NCBI GenBank assembly: GCA_900549855.1
Contig: URPS01000001.1
Location: 1 to 64,000 of the forward strand
Direction: 5' to 3'
Origin: an uncultured bacterium
GTDB taxonomy: Bacteria; Cyanobacteriota; Vampirovibrionia; Gastranaerophilales; Gastranaerophilaceae
DNA: 64,000 nucleotides
Within the stretch, counting starts at the first letter, position 1. The number at the start of each line of letters is the position of its first letter. Positions 18,090-26,782 of this stretch are shown in pieces. The notes below the pieces were generated by a model that saw only the letters and a list, made by a program, of their open reading frames with translations, was not told the DNA's origin and searched no databases. Position numbers and translations under genes: made by a program.

Positions 18090-18963
18090 TATTTTTTCAA
18101 AAATATTAAAATCAAAAATGCATTTAAGATTTGTGCTCAATCCGCTCATAAGATACAATTCCAATCTTATGAGCAAGTATGTTGGAGTTAATCCTGTTAA
18201 AAGAGATGTTCCAATAATTGTTTCACTAACTTCATATGAAGCTCGGTTCAATGACTTAGAAATCTCTTTATATTCACTTCTTAACCAGTCGCTTAAACCT
18301 GATAGAATAATACTGTGGTTAAGTGATGAAATTAAAAGTCTGAATGATTTGCCATATGAAATAACGAAATATATTAAAAACGGCTTAGAAATCAAATTTG
18401 TAAAAGATATTGGTTCTTATACAAAAGCAATTTATGCATTTAAAGAATATCCCGAATCTATTATTGTAACGGCTGATGATGATATTTATTATCCTAAAAA
18501 ATGGTTGGAAAAACTTTACCATTCTTATATAGCACATCCTAAAGATATACAAGTTCATCGAGCACATAAGGTAAAACTAAAAGATAACAAAATACTTCCG
18601 TATGAGAAATGGGAAAAACACGTCCAAGAAGAAAGTGCAAGATTTGATAATTTTTTGACGGGTGTCGGGGGTGTTTTATATCCGCCAAATTGTTTCTTGT
18701 CAGAAGTTTTTAGAGATGATATTTTCTTAAATTATGCTCCAACAGCAGATGATATCTGGTTTTGGTTTATGGCATTAATTTCTAATAGAAAGATTCGAGT
18801 TGTGCAGAACCATATAAAAACTCTGAGATGCACAAATCTATTACGTCAAATTCTTCCAAACAGAAAAACTCTCTACTCAATCAACTCGACCGGACGAAAC
18901 GATGAACAGATTAAAAATTTAATGAAATTTTACCAAAACAACATTCTTCACAAAATCATATAA
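18082..18963 (+). CDS. GT-A fold glycosyltransferase
   Basis: The 293-residue protein has a sugar-nucleotide-binding fold: PIIVSLTSYEARF (about 44-56), the ADDDIYYPKKW metal-binding acidic motif (about 132-142), and an acceptor region with APTADDIWFW (about 216). It has no TM helix. Similar enzymes occur in LPS and capsule clusters, and donor and acceptor are unknown. The gene overlaps the CCA-type gene by 8 nt, so it belongs to the same operon. A weak hairpin follows at 18986-19006 (AACAATCAT/ATGATTGTT). Confidence 0.78.
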   Translation: MVNIFSKILKSKMHLRFVLNPLIRYNSNLMSKYVGVNPVKRDVPIIVSLTSYEARFNDLEISLYSLLNQSLKPDRIILWLSDEIKSLNDLPYEITKYIKNGLEIKFVKDIGSYTKAIYAFKEYPESIIVTADDDIYYPKKWLEKLYHSYIAHPKDIQVHRAHKVKLKDNKILPYEKWEKHVQEESARFDNFLTGVGGVLYPPNCFLSEVFRDDIFLNYAPTADDIWFWFMALISNRKIRVVQNHIKTLRCTNLLRQILPNRKTLYSINSTGRNDEQIKNLMKFYQNNILHKII

Positions 18964-19037
18964 CAAGATGTTGAGCATAGTTGTTAACAATCATAGTATG
19001 ATTGTTATATAAAATTTATTGTAACATTTTTGTTACA

Positions 19038-19862
19038 TTATCCTTCCGTAACCGGTGTAATTGTTCCAAGCAAATATGCGTAAACATGTAGATTGTACAA
19101 ATATAAAAATGATGCGACAAAAACAGATACAATCTGTGGTATAAAGCTTTCTGTCGTAAAGCCAAGTAATAACATGCCATAATGTATTGCAAAAAGAACC
19201 ACACAATTAATTGCATAAAAAATAATAAAATAAATCGAATTGATAAAATATTTTGCAGGATAACTATCCAAAAGATATATAAACTTTCTCACATTCCAAA
19301 CTGCAAAAATAGAATTTTGTTTTGCATAATTCCACAACAAAGCCGGTAACGCTAATAAAAACATAAAATAAAGAATATCATAACAAATTTTGTACAAAGA
19401 ATTGTACTGTTCTATGTACCCAATTGGCATTATAAAAACATTTGTACAGGATGTCGAAATAACTAACAAAGCAAAAGGTAAAAACATCAATATTGTTGCA
19501 ATAACAGATGCTAATCCTCTCCAACAAAGCTTGAGCGGTTTGAATTCAGGTAACTTTATTATATATTTTTCTTTAATTTTTCCAGAATACACACTACTTG
19601 CAGAAATATCCCAATCTCTTGATATAACATTTCCGACAAGTTCCCAAAAATAACCTTGTATTACAAAACAACCAGCAATAAAAACTACTAATGCTGCAAT
19701 CATCAAAAACGGTATACTCTGGATATCAACATTAATATTAAAAAATACATTAAAGAATAATAAAACAAACAATAGCACAGCAAAAACATTAGTAAAAAAT
19801 AATTGAATAAACCTTTTACCAAAATCCTTTGCTTTAAACATCCAAATTAGCGGTTCTAACAA
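19038..19862 (-). CDS. DUF4013-like multi-pass membrane protein
   Basis: The 274-residue protein has about six hydrophobic helices and few charged residues except in loops. An amphipathic N-terminal stretch (LIWMFKAKDFGKRF) resembles DUF4013/DUF975-type membrane proteins. It is last in the run tonB-exbB-exbD-exbD on the same strand, 40 nt after the second exbD. It may therefore be an accessory of that envelope complex, though this is only context. No catalytic motif is seen. Confidence 0.6.
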   Translation of the reverse strand: MLEPLIWMFKAKDFGKRFIQLFFTNVFAVLLFVLLFFNVFFNINVDIQSIPFLMIAALVVFIAGCFVIQGYFWELVGNVISRDWDISASSVYSGKIKEKYIIKLPEFKPLKLCWRGLASVIATILMFLPFALLVISTSCTNVFIMPIGYIEQYNSLYKICYDILYFMFLLALPALLWNYAKQNSIFAVWNVRKFIYLLDSYPAKYFINSIYFIIFYAINCVVLFAIHYGMLLLGFTTESFIPQIVSVFVASFLYLYNLHVYAYLLGTITPVTEG

Positions 19863-19902
19863 ATAAATACTCCTGATACTTCATACTTCTTATTTTTTTT
19901 AT

Positions 19903-20280
19903 TTATCGAGATAACGAAATACTTGTTACGCCAACATTTCTTGCACTATCCATTAGTTTTACAACAGTGCCGTGATCTGCATTATCATCAACTTGAATTA
20001 ACAAACCATCCGGAAAATCTTTTGCATGCTGAGACACAACATTTTCTAAATCTTCAGCTTTAACTTCCTGACCATCAAAAATATATTTGTTATCATCAGT
20101 AACGCTAAAATTCATAATTTTAGAATCTTTTGCAATTTGTTCTTGATTAACAACCTCCGGAACAGCAAGATTCAAACCTTGTTGATCAAGAAGTGGTGCC
20201 ACAACCATCATTATAATCAACAATACCAGAAAAATATCTGTCAAAGGTGTTATATTTATTTCATTAAAACTATCACGCAT
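19903..20280 (-). CDS. exbD: ExbD/TolR-family energy-transduction protein (copy 2)
   Basis: The 125-residue protein has a short cytosolic N-terminus and a single TM helix (ITPLTDIFLVLLIIMMVVAP) containing the proton-pathway Asp (Asp16). A periplasmic TolR-fold domain follows, ending SARNVGVTSISLS. It overlaps the start of the upstream exbD by one base. With ExbB it forms the proton-driven motor that energises TonB or TolA. Confidence 0.92.
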   Translation of the reverse strand: MRDSFNEINITPLTDIFLVLLIIMMVVAPLLDQQGLNLAVPEVVNQEQIAKDSKIMNFSVTDDNKYIFDGQEVKAEDLENVVSQHAKDFPDGLLIQVDDNADHGTVVKLMDSARNVGVTSISLSR

Positions 20281-20786
20281 TATTCACTCCAATTGTCATA
20301 TTGATTATCTTGCGGCAAAGCTGTACTTGCACCGTTCACTGTGCTAGAAGATTGCATATCCTCTAATTGTTTTTGTTCTTTTTTATTTAAAGGCTCACCT
20401 GCAACAATTAGTTTTTTATAATGTGCATCTTGAGCAGCGTCCATAATATCCATAATTATAGAACTCTTAACCTTTTCATCAGCCTTCACAACAACTTCCG
20501 GATTTTCATTCTCACCTTTTAAAGCTTCTAAATCAGCTGTTAGCATACTAACAGAAGAACGCTTATCACCAACATATACTGTACCATCTTTTGTCACAGA
20601 TACAGTCACTTTACCTTGTTCAATCGATGTACCACTATTAACTTCCGGAACGGTAATAGTATTGTCTACAGACTGAAACGTAGGTGCAACGACCATCATA
20701 ATGATTAATAGCACCAAAAAGATATCTGTAAGCGGTGTAATATTTATTTCTGTAAATAATGCTTTTTTACCTGATTTTATAGCCAT
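20280..20786 (-). CDS. exbD: ExbD/TolR-family energy-transduction protein (copy 1)
   Basis: The 168-residue ExbD paralog shares an almost identical TM block (TPLTDIFLVLLIIMMVVAP) with the following gene. Its periplasmic domain is longer, and a polar tail of about 35 residues (KKEQKQLEDMQSSS...) is absent from the other copy. Tandem exbD genes usually mean two different ExbD subunits, as in some Xanthomonas and cyanobacterial Ton systems. It lies 140 nt downstream of exbB, across an inverted-repeat element. Confidence 0.92.
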   Translation of the reverse strand: MAIKSGKKALFTEINITPLTDIFLVLLIIMMVVAPTFQSVDNTITVPEVNSGTSIEQGKVTVSVTKDGTVYVGDKRSSVSMLTADLEALKGENENPEVVVKADEKVKSSIIMDIMDAAQDAHYKKLIVAGEPLNKKEQKQLEDMQSSSTVNGASTALPQDNQYDNWSE

Positions 20787-20802
20787 AGCTTTTCCTTTTT
20801 TG

Positions 20803-20924
20803 ACGTCGTTAAGTCTTCAAGTCGTTAAGACGTTAAGTTCATTATAAATTTTTATTTAACATAAGTTTCGTTATAAATTTTGATACGAACTTAACGACTT
20901 AAAGTCCTAACGACTTAGCGACTT
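20803..20924. repeat. Inverted-repeat element built from CGTTAAG(T) modules
   Basis: The left arm (20803-20840) has three CGTTAAG modules. The right arm (20886-20924) carries their inverted copies (CTTAACG, CTTAAAG, CTAACGACTTAG). The loop contains a direct repeat of TTATAAATTTT. It sits inside the exbB-exbD operon and would form a long hairpin in the mRNA. Confidence 0.7.
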
Positions 20925-20926
20925 CC

Positions 20927-21577
20927 TTATAATGCCACACTACTAGACTGTGACTTTAATTGATTTTCTTCTTCTGAATCTACAAAGCTTAAGAACAATA
21001 ACTTGATTAATTGGAAGTCATCTTCAAATCTTCTTACTGTAGATTGGAATGTGTTGTAACATACAACAGCAACAATAGCAACACCCAAACCGAATGCTGT
21101 AGCAATCAATGCAGAACCAATACCCATTGCAACGGCTGCGGATTGATTACCTTGTGATGCCAAGTCTTGGAAAGTGTACAAGATTCTTACAACGGTACCA
21201 AACAAACCTAAGAATGGCGCTACACCACCAATTGTACCTAAAATTGTTAATCGGTGCTCAAGTTTTCTTGTAGCTAAGGCTGATGCGATATCAAAAGATC
21301 TGGAAAAGCCTTTTTTCTGTTCAGAAAGAATTCTAACACCTTCTTCTGTAACTTCACCAATAATTCCGCCGCATTGTACAGCAAGATTTTGTGCACCCAT
21401 AAGGTTATTTTTTGCTAATTCCTTTTGTAATCTTGGAATAAATTCAATTACGTTTCTTTTGTTAGCATTATAGAATGCTGCTCTATCAATAGCTACTGCA
21501 ACTGTTAAGATTGCACATACAAGAATTGGTAACAATACCGGCCAATCTAATTGAATTGAATGTAATAATAGTTCCAT
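20927..21577 (-). CDS. exbB: ExbB/TolQ/MotA-family proton channel protein
   Basis: The 216-residue product has three TM segments (about 10-30, 105-130 with LGTIGGVAPFLGLFGTV, and 150-172 with GIGSALIATAFGLGVAIVAVV). It shows the conserved Gly-rich helix of ExbB and TolQ. It partners ExbD in the energising motor. The start at 21577 (MELLLHS) follows a GAGGA site; the ORF extends 19 codons further upstream without support. The upstream gene encodes the TonB-like transducer. Confidence 0.92.
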   Translation of the reverse strand: MELLLHSIQLDWPVLLPILVCAILTVAVAIDRAAFYNANKRNVIEFIPRLQKELAKNNLMGAQNLAVQCGGIIGEVTEEGVRILSEQKKGFSRSFDIASALATRKLEHRLTILGTIGGVAPFLGLFGTVVRILYTFQDLASQGNQSAAVAMGIGSALIATAFGLGVAIVAVVCYNTFQSTVRRFEDDFQLIKLLFLSFVDSEEENQLKSQSSSVAL

Positions 21578-21654
21578 TTTTATATCCTCTTTTACTCTGT
21601 TTTTCTTATCTTGATGTTGGGCAAGTATGTCCAACCAACTTTGTTTTCTTTTTT

Positions 21655-21689
21655 GTTCCCTCTCCTTGGGGGAGGGTTAGGGTGGGGGC
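21655..21689. repeat. 35-bp dispersed repeat copy, identical to 40286-40320
   Basis: It begins GTTCCCTCTCCTTGGGGGAG and ends TTAGGGTGGGGGC. All 35 bases recur near 40.3 kb, and shorter variants occur at 110-130, 26.6 and 58.4 kb. It lies between the tonB-like gene and exbB. Confidence 0.8.
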
Positions 21690-21717
21690 GTATCTTATCC
21701 CCTATAGCATCCCCTCA

Positions 21718-22923
21718 TTAATACCTTGACGCATTGAATACGTTATAATCGAACGTAAACTGTATATCAATACTTTGTCCTTTAAAATCCGCCGGTAACG
21801 GTCTGAATGGTGCTGTTAACTCTACTGCTTTAAGAGCCGCTTGGTCAGCTGTTGGCATGCCGGAAGATTTCTGAACCCTGCAAGAAAGCAATCTACCATC
21901 TTTTGCTATTTTGAATAACAATACTACTCGTTTGCTTTCATTACCCTTTGGTGGATCCCAATTTAACTTGATTCTTCTTTGAAGTTCTCTCATATATGGA
22001 CCAAAATCAGGTTCTCTTAAAGCATCAATTCCCGGAGCACCTCCACCGCCACCCGGATTGCCATAATTACCGGAGCCGCCGGAGCCTCTTCCTAATTGAC
22101 CGCTTCCACCGCCTGCGGATGGTGATAGTGATGGTCTTGGAGCATAAGCACTACCATGTGAACTTCCACCACCTGATGATGAACCTCCTGATTTTGCACC
22201 TGAATGAGCTGATGTACCGCCGATTGGTCCGGTTGATAAGGTTTTGCCGACTGGTGCACCTTTTGGTGCTGCTACCGTAAACGCTGAAGAAGGTTTCGCA
22301 GTAGGAGCAGGGGAAGACACCGGTCTTGTAGAAGGTCTTGCCGTAGGTGGCGCAGGTTTTGCAGGTGAAGGTCTATTTTGTGCTGTATTCTGAGCAGGCT
22401 TTTGTGTAGGTTTCACACTTGGTTTTAGAGTCTTTTGTTGCGTTGGTTTAGTTGCATGTGTTTTTTGAGCCTGCTGAACCTGTTTTTGTTGTTTTTTAAT
22501 CAATTTATTTGCACTTGCTGCCGCAGCAGAAGGCTTTGAAGGTTTACTTGGCGCTGGAGAAGGCATTGATACCTTACGCTTAGGGTCATTTACTCCACCA
22601 CTTCTTGAATTCATGTCAGAACGATTTTTTGTTTTTGGATTTCTAGGAGTTGCTTCCTTATCAACCAACACAAATTCAATATCTTTTTTTAATTGAACAT
22701 CCGGCTTTTTAAATAAGCTCAGATTAATTCCCATCAAAGCAAGCGCTATTGTAATTAACCAAATCAACAGTACGACTGCCGGATGCAAAGCTGTTGATAT
22801 TGCCAATGACTTTTTAAAAGGTATAACTTCCGGTTTACTTGTAACAATTGATGGAAGATTATATTCCTTTAAATTCTCGTCCTCGTCGTCTAGTATAAAA
22901 CTTTTTTTACTAATTAATGACAC
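21718..22923 (-). CDS. TonB/TolA-like periplasmic energy transducer
   Basis: The 401-residue protein has a cytosolic N-terminus and one TM helix (about 45-68, VVLLIWLITIALALMG). A long Pro/Ala/Ser/Lys-rich and then Gly/Ser-rich periplasmic spacer runs from about 95 to 300. It ends in a TonB-type C-terminal domain (about 305-395) with IKLNWDPPKGNESKRVV and the strand FKIAKDGRLLSCRVQKSSG. It should span the periplasm and transmit ExbBD energy to outer-membrane receptors or the Pal system. First gene of the operon. Confidence 0.88.
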   Translation of the reverse strand: MSLISKKSFILDDEDENLKEYNLPSIVTSKPEVIPFKKSLAISTALHPAVVLLIWLITIALALMGINLSLFKKPDVQLKKDIEFVLVDKEATPRNPKTKNRSDMNSRSGGVNDPKRKVSMPSPAPSKPSKPSAAAASANKLIKKQQKQVQQAQKTHATKPTQQKTLKPSVKPTQKPAQNTAQNRPSPAKPAPPTARPSTRPVSSPAPTAKPSSAFTVAAPKGAPVGKTLSTGPIGGTSAHSGAKSGGSSSGGGSSHGSAYAPRPSLSPSAGGGSGQLGRGSGGSGNYGNPGGGGGAPGIDALREPDFGPYMRELQRRIKLNWDPPKGNESKRVVLLFKIAKDGRLLSCRVQKSSGMPTADQAALKAVELTAPFRPLPADFKGQSIDIQFTFDYNVFNASRY

Positions 22924-22991
22924 TTTATTATCTCTCTTAATTTACCCTTTTAGAATAATAAATTTTATTGCAAAATAAATTAATCTACTTA

Positions 22992-23741
22992 CTAATTTTC
23001 ATAACTATAACTTGAAGATGAAACAGTTATTGGTTGGGTCAACATCAAGTCTATAGTTGCATTTGCAGGAATTTCTACGTCGTTTCCTTTATCCCATGCT
23101 GATTTTGCCAAACCACCACCAGCACCTACTGCTGTTCCTAATGCGGCACCTTTTCCAACGTTACCGCCAGCTAATGCTCCGAATACAAGCCCTGATATCG
23201 CACCCGCAGCAACACCTGCTGTCACATCTTTTGCATATTCTTTTGTTACATCAAGCTTTGTTCCACCAATAAGTACACCGGTATTATCATCCGTTTTGAT
23301 AACTGCAGATATAGGTATTTGGGTACCATATGGAGTATAAATTTGCGTGAATCTTATACAAAGTTTACCATTCATGCTGCCACGTTTTGCCTTAGAAGCT
23401 TCTATAACCGTACCTGATACAGTACTTCCTGCAGGCGCAATAAGCTTGTTATTATAATAATAGTCTGAATTCAAAACCAGAGACACAGATTGACCTGCAC
23501 TCGCATTAGCCGAAGAAATTGGAGCTGTTAGCATCGCAGGTAAAGAACTACCTGCCGGAACCATTACAACATTACCATGTAAAGGTTGACTGGAACTATA
23601 TTGCATCGGCTGCTGCACATATTGACTATTATAGACGGGTTGGGTTTGCGTAGACTGATAACTAAAATTAGACGCCGCAAAACAAATGTTCATAGAACAC
23701 ATAGATACTGACAATAATTTAGCAATTAATTTATTATTCAT
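22992..23741 (-). CDS. Exported VirB10/TrbI-like beta-domain protein with glycine zipper
   Basis: The 249-residue protein has a signal peptide (about 1-23, CFAAS) and a Gln/Tyr/Ser-rich linker. Residues 55-155 form a beta domain with VPAGSSLPAML, IAPAGSTVSGTV and YTPYGTQIPISAVI, the pattern of VirB10/TrbI-type barrels. A Gly/Ala-rich hydrophobic helix pair (170-205, AGAISGLVFGALAGG) follows. The next gene encodes a paralogous domain without the zipper. It lies just upstream of the tonB-like gene on the same strand. An envelope role is likely; the exact function is unknown. Confidence 0.6.
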   Translation of the reverse strand: MNNKLIAKLLSVSMCSMNICFAASNFSYQSTQTQPVYNSQYVQQPMQYSSSQPLHGNVVMVPAGSSLPAMLTAPISSANASAGQSVSLVLNSDYYYNNKLIAPAGSTVSGTVIEASKAKRGSMNGKLCIRFTQIYTPYGTQIPISAVIKTDDNTGVLIGGTKLDVTKEYAKDVTAGVAAGAISGLVFGALAGGNVGKGAALGTAVGAGGGLAKSAWDKGNDVEIPANATIDLMLTQPITVSSSSYSYEN

Positions 23742-23789
23742 ATATAAATCCCTCCCCTTATTAACATTTTATAATCAATGCGCAATTTG

Positions 23790-24365
23790 TCAATTTGTTA
23801 ATATGTGTGACATGTGTATTGGTTCAACTAATACTATGATTAAATCTGCACCCGAAGAAATTGTAACATGCTCACCCATTCGTCTTTGAGCCCCAGGAAC
23901 ACACTGCAAAGTACCCATCGCTCTAAACATTGCCCAACGTTGGTAGTGTGGTACTCTATTGTATGTTGCTGGTGGTGTTAATCCACCTCCAATTATATTA
24001 TTGTTAGCAGTATATATATAAGCTTTTATCGGAATTTCATATCCGTCAGGCAGATACATTTTATTTACAAAAACTCTCATCGCCGCATTAGTACCAATTA
24101 TCGGTTCATTCTTTTTATCAATATAACCGGAAAATTTTGTGCCTGTTGGAATCACATCCTTATTATACAAATATATATCAGACGTTGCCTCAAAATTCAC
24201 CTTATCGCCTTCTTCACAATAAGCTGTCGAAAATTCTTGCAAAGAAATCACAACAATATGCGTTCCGGTCGGAATATCAAATTCGTCATATCCTCTCAGC
24301 TCTATTTCTGCTGTAGCAAAAGGCATAATAAAAATGGCTAGAATTGTTAGTATAAATTTCTTCAT
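23790..24365 (-). CDS. Exported paralog of the VirB10-like beta-domain protein
   Basis: The 191-residue protein has a signal peptide (1-19, MPFATA). Its beta domain aligns with the neighbouring gene: IPTGTHIVVI, SDIYLYNKDVIPTGTKFSG, YLPDGYEIPIKAYI and NNNIIGGG correspond to VPAGSSLP, SDYYYNNKLIAPAGSTVSG, YTPYGTQIPISAVI and NTGVLIGG. The C-terminal 50 residues differ (GAQRRMGEHVTISSGADLIIVL). It appears to be a tandem duplication followed by divergence, with the pair probably co-transcribed. Function unknown. Confidence 0.6.
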   Translation of the reverse strand: MKKFILTILAIFIMPFATAEIELRGYDEFDIPTGTHIVVISLQEFSTAYCEEGDKVNFEATSDIYLYNKDVIPTGTKFSGYIDKKNEPIIGTNAAMRVFVNKMYLPDGYEIPIKAYIYTANNNIIGGGLTPPATYNRVPHYQRWAMFRAMGTLQCVPGAQRRMGEHVTISSGADLIIVLVEPIHMSHILTN

Positions 24366-24404
24366 ACCCTATATTATATAATGTTTTATTCAAAGATGTA
24401 AAGT

Positions 24405-24479
24405 GTGCTACGCACGTAGGTAAGTCACAAGACTGTATTCTAACTACATATCCATAGTAAAAGGTGCTACGCACGTAAA
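24405..24479. repeat. Two copies of the GTGCTACGCACGTA repeat
   Basis: Copies at 24405-24419 and 24463-24477, 58 nt apart. The same 14-16-mer is found at 40182-40197 and 58326-58341, each time in an intergenic region. It contains CTACGCACGTAG, a near-palindrome. Confidence 0.7.
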
Positions 24480-24493
24480 CAATTTTCCCATAT

Positions 24494-25804
24494 CTATACT
24501 TCTACAATACGCTCATGTAATACAGGTCTTATTGGTGCTGTATTCTTATCCTTATTAATATAATTTAACTGTATATTTGTAGGATATGATTCCAAGTAAT
24601 CTGTGAAATAAACTTTTCCATTCAAATCAATCAAAGATGCCAACATTTTTTTGTTTATAATTTTATTATCAGCATCTGGATAAAGTTCATCCATTGTTTT
24701 GCGGAAATTTTTATATTTAAAATTTTTCGTCAAACGCCCGGTTATACCAATTTTTGTACGAGTACCATCCCAAGCATTAAAAAAGTATTTGCATATATTA
24801 TCAAATTTTTCTTCTAGTTGTTTTTCAGTATAGACTGATTTATAGCGCTCTTCATAAAGTTCTCCAAATTTTGACACGACTTCCTGATATAAATACATTA
24901 AGTCATCTTTTTGAAAACCTTTTACTTCTTTTATTTTTTCATCAGGAAAACTTCTGGAAATAATATCAAAGTTTTTTGGATGTTCTTCCAATATCGGTAA
25001 CATCGTATTTATAACATTTGCCATTCTTGTAGTATAAGCTTCACGCAGTTTTTGTGCTACTTCATGCTTTCCTTCGCGCTCTTTTAATACAGAATTGTAA
25101 TATAACGAATGGAATGGGTTAAAAGATAAATTTATGCTCATAAATTTATACTCATCATAATTTTCATTGAATTTTTTTACAAAATTTTCCATCCTCTCTT
25201 GCGTCTTTTTATCTTGAATATTCCAGCCAGCGGTATCAAATAATACTTCTTGCTCACAAGTATCGTGAAGCATTTTGGAAAGGTCTAAGTAATCATATTC
25301 TTTTCCATTTTTATCTTTTGCCATTATCATAGAACTATCTGCATCATGGAAAAAAAGTTGATAATCAAGTCTTCTTTTTCTTTTAAAAATATTAAATCCC
25401 ATTTTATTGTTTAAAGCCTTAAAATCATCACAGAAATTTTTAAAATCCTCAAAATCGATTTTTGATATGGTATCTTTATCTCTATAAAAACTTTCCGGTC
25501 TTGCTTCTGCAAAACAATGAGCACACATGTTATTACAGCCTCGTTGCAAAATAATTGCAACTGATTTTTCTGTTATACTCTTAATTTGTTTCATTGTTAA
25601 ATTACCGATAGTTTTTAGCCCTTCTTGGATACCATCCAACTTCTCCATATCAAAATTATCTAAAGTCCAATATTTTGCAGGAGTATGTGATTTTTTTAAT
25701 GCAGCTTGTCTTTTGGTCAGATATTCTGCGTAATTCCCGCCTTTAAAAGTTTGTGTTGGTTGTGAATAAATTGAATAATTTGTGATAGAATTTGAAATTT
25801 GCAT
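24494..25804 (-). CDS. Radical SAM-like protein, lineage-specific
   Basis: The 436-residue protein has the radical SAM cluster motif CNNMCAHC (Cys90, Cys94, Cys97; CX3CX2C) after a hydrophobic strand (SVAIILQRG). It also has the N-terminal QTFKGG motif (19-23) seen in other proteins of this window. After the motif, the sequence does not look like a familiar subfamily. Features include FHDADSSM (about 160), FDTAGWN (about 190), and a C-terminal IDLNGKVYFTDYLESYP that may be an accessory segment. SAM-radical chemistry is inferred from the motif; the substrate is unknown. It is transcribed alone. Confidence 0.65.
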   Translation of the reverse strand: MQISNSITNYSIYSQPTQTFKGGNYAEYLTKRQAALKKSHTPAKYWTLDNFDMEKLDGIQEGLKTIGNLTMKQIKSITEKSVAIILQRGCNNMCAHCFAEARPESFYRDKDTISKIDFEDFKNFCDDFKALNNKMGFNIFKRKRRLDYQLFFHDADSSMIMAKDKNGKEYDYLDLSKMLHDTCEQEVLFDTAGWNIQDKKTQERMENFVKKFNENYDEYKFMSINLSFNPFHSLYYNSVLKEREGKHEVAQKLREAYTTRMANVINTMLPILEEHPKNFDIISRSFPDEKIKEVKGFQKDDLMYLYQEVVSKFGELYEERYKSVYTEKQLEEKFDNICKYFFNAWDGTRTKIGITGRLTKNFKYKNFRKTMDELYPDADNKIINKKMLASLIDLNGKVYFTDYLESYPTNIQLNYINKDKNTAPIRPVLHERIVEV

Positions 25805-25896
25805 GTTTTACCTCTAATAAGATAAAACATCTAAAAAATAATTTTGCTATTAAATCCTTTAATTTTTAGATAGCCACAAAAATTTTCCAAAATTAA

Positions 25897-26544
25897 TCAA
25901 TCTTTTGCAGTCAAGTACTCTTTAACAAGATTAATAGGGGTAGCAAATCCAATTCCTATATTCGAAATATTGTTATCAGGATTATAGATGGCTTGATTTA
26001 TACCTATGATTTCACCTTTTTCATTTAATAAAGGTCCTCCTGATGAGCCCGGATTTATTGCTGCATCCGTTTGAATACGATTTTTTGCGTAATCTATTCT
26101 TGATATAATTCCCTGTGTCAAAGTTCCGCTAAACCCAAACGGATTACCTATCGCAAGTACTTTTTCTCCAACCTTTATTTTAGAAGAATTTCCTAATTTT
26201 ACCGTCTTCAAGTTCTTTTTTGTATCAATTTTTAGAAGTGCTATATCTTTATTCTCACCCATTTTTCTAAGAAGCTTTGCAGTATAATTTTCGCCATTGT
26301 TCATTGTGACAACTACAGAATTTCCCACATCTACAACATGAGCGCTAGTTAAAATAATGCCGCTTTTATCAATAATACAACCGGTGCCGCAAGATAGACC
26401 ATCCGACAGTTGTGAATCAACAGATACTATCGCCGGATTAATTTCAGAATATATTGCACTGGCGCTTTTTGTAACTTTTCCGAACGCAAAAGCCGGTAAG
26501 GATAACAATATCAACAATTTTATACAAAGGATTTTTTTCAGCAT
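25897..26544 (-). CDS. Exported trypsin-like serine protease (DegP/HtrA type, no PDZ)
   Basis: The 215-residue protein has a signal peptide (1-20, LPAFAFG) and an S1C protease domain with the full triad: His69 in LTSAHVV, Asp100 in NKDIALLK and Ser168 in [27 protein letters not shown] is the family's activation-loop region. HtrA/DegP proteins normally end in one or two PDZ domains. Here the ORF stops right after the protease domain, as in some short cyanobacterial homologs. It probably works in the periplasm or envelope on misfolded proteins. Confidence 0.85.
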   Translation of the reverse strand: MLKKILCIKLLILLSLPAFAFGKVTKSASAIYSEINPAIVSVDSQLSDGLSCGTGCIIDKSGIILTSAHVVDVGNSVVVTMNNGENYTAKLLRKMGENKDIALLKIDTKKNLKTVKLGNSSKIKVGEKVLAIGNPFGFSGTLTQGIISRIDYAKNRIQTDAAINPGSSGGPLLNEKGEIIGINQAIYNPDNNISNIGIGFATPINLVKEYLTAKD

Positions 26545-26582
26545 TAGAGTCTCCGTATTCTTTTTATACAGTAGTTTTTCAC

Positions 26583-26618
26583 CTCACCCTAGCCCTCTCC
26601 TTTAAGGAGAGGGAATGA
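26583..26618. repeat. Small dispersed repeat / hairpin
   Basis: CCTCACCCTAGCCCTCTCC followed by TTTAAGGAGAGG: a CCTCTCC/GGAGAGG hairpin of the same family as the 21.6- and 40.3-kb repeats, just upstream of the protease gene. Confidence 0.5.
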
Positions 26619-26711
26619 CCGCCACTTGTTTTTTTTTAATCAATATACATAGATTTTTTCAAATTTTCGCATTCAACTCAATTGTCTTATAAAATACCTT
26701 GAGGCTATATC

Positions 26712-26740
26712 TTGTCAGGCTTCAAATTTTAATGTATAAT
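26712..26740 (+). promoter_or_regulatory. Sigma-70-type promoter of the ycf23-like gene
   Basis: TTGTCA (26712-26717), 17-nt spacer, TATAAT (26735-26740). The best consensus match in the window. An AAGGAG site precedes the ATG at 26783. Confidence 0.8.
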
Positions 26741-26782
26741 GAACTAGATGTTTTATCACAATCGACACAAAAGGAGAAAATT

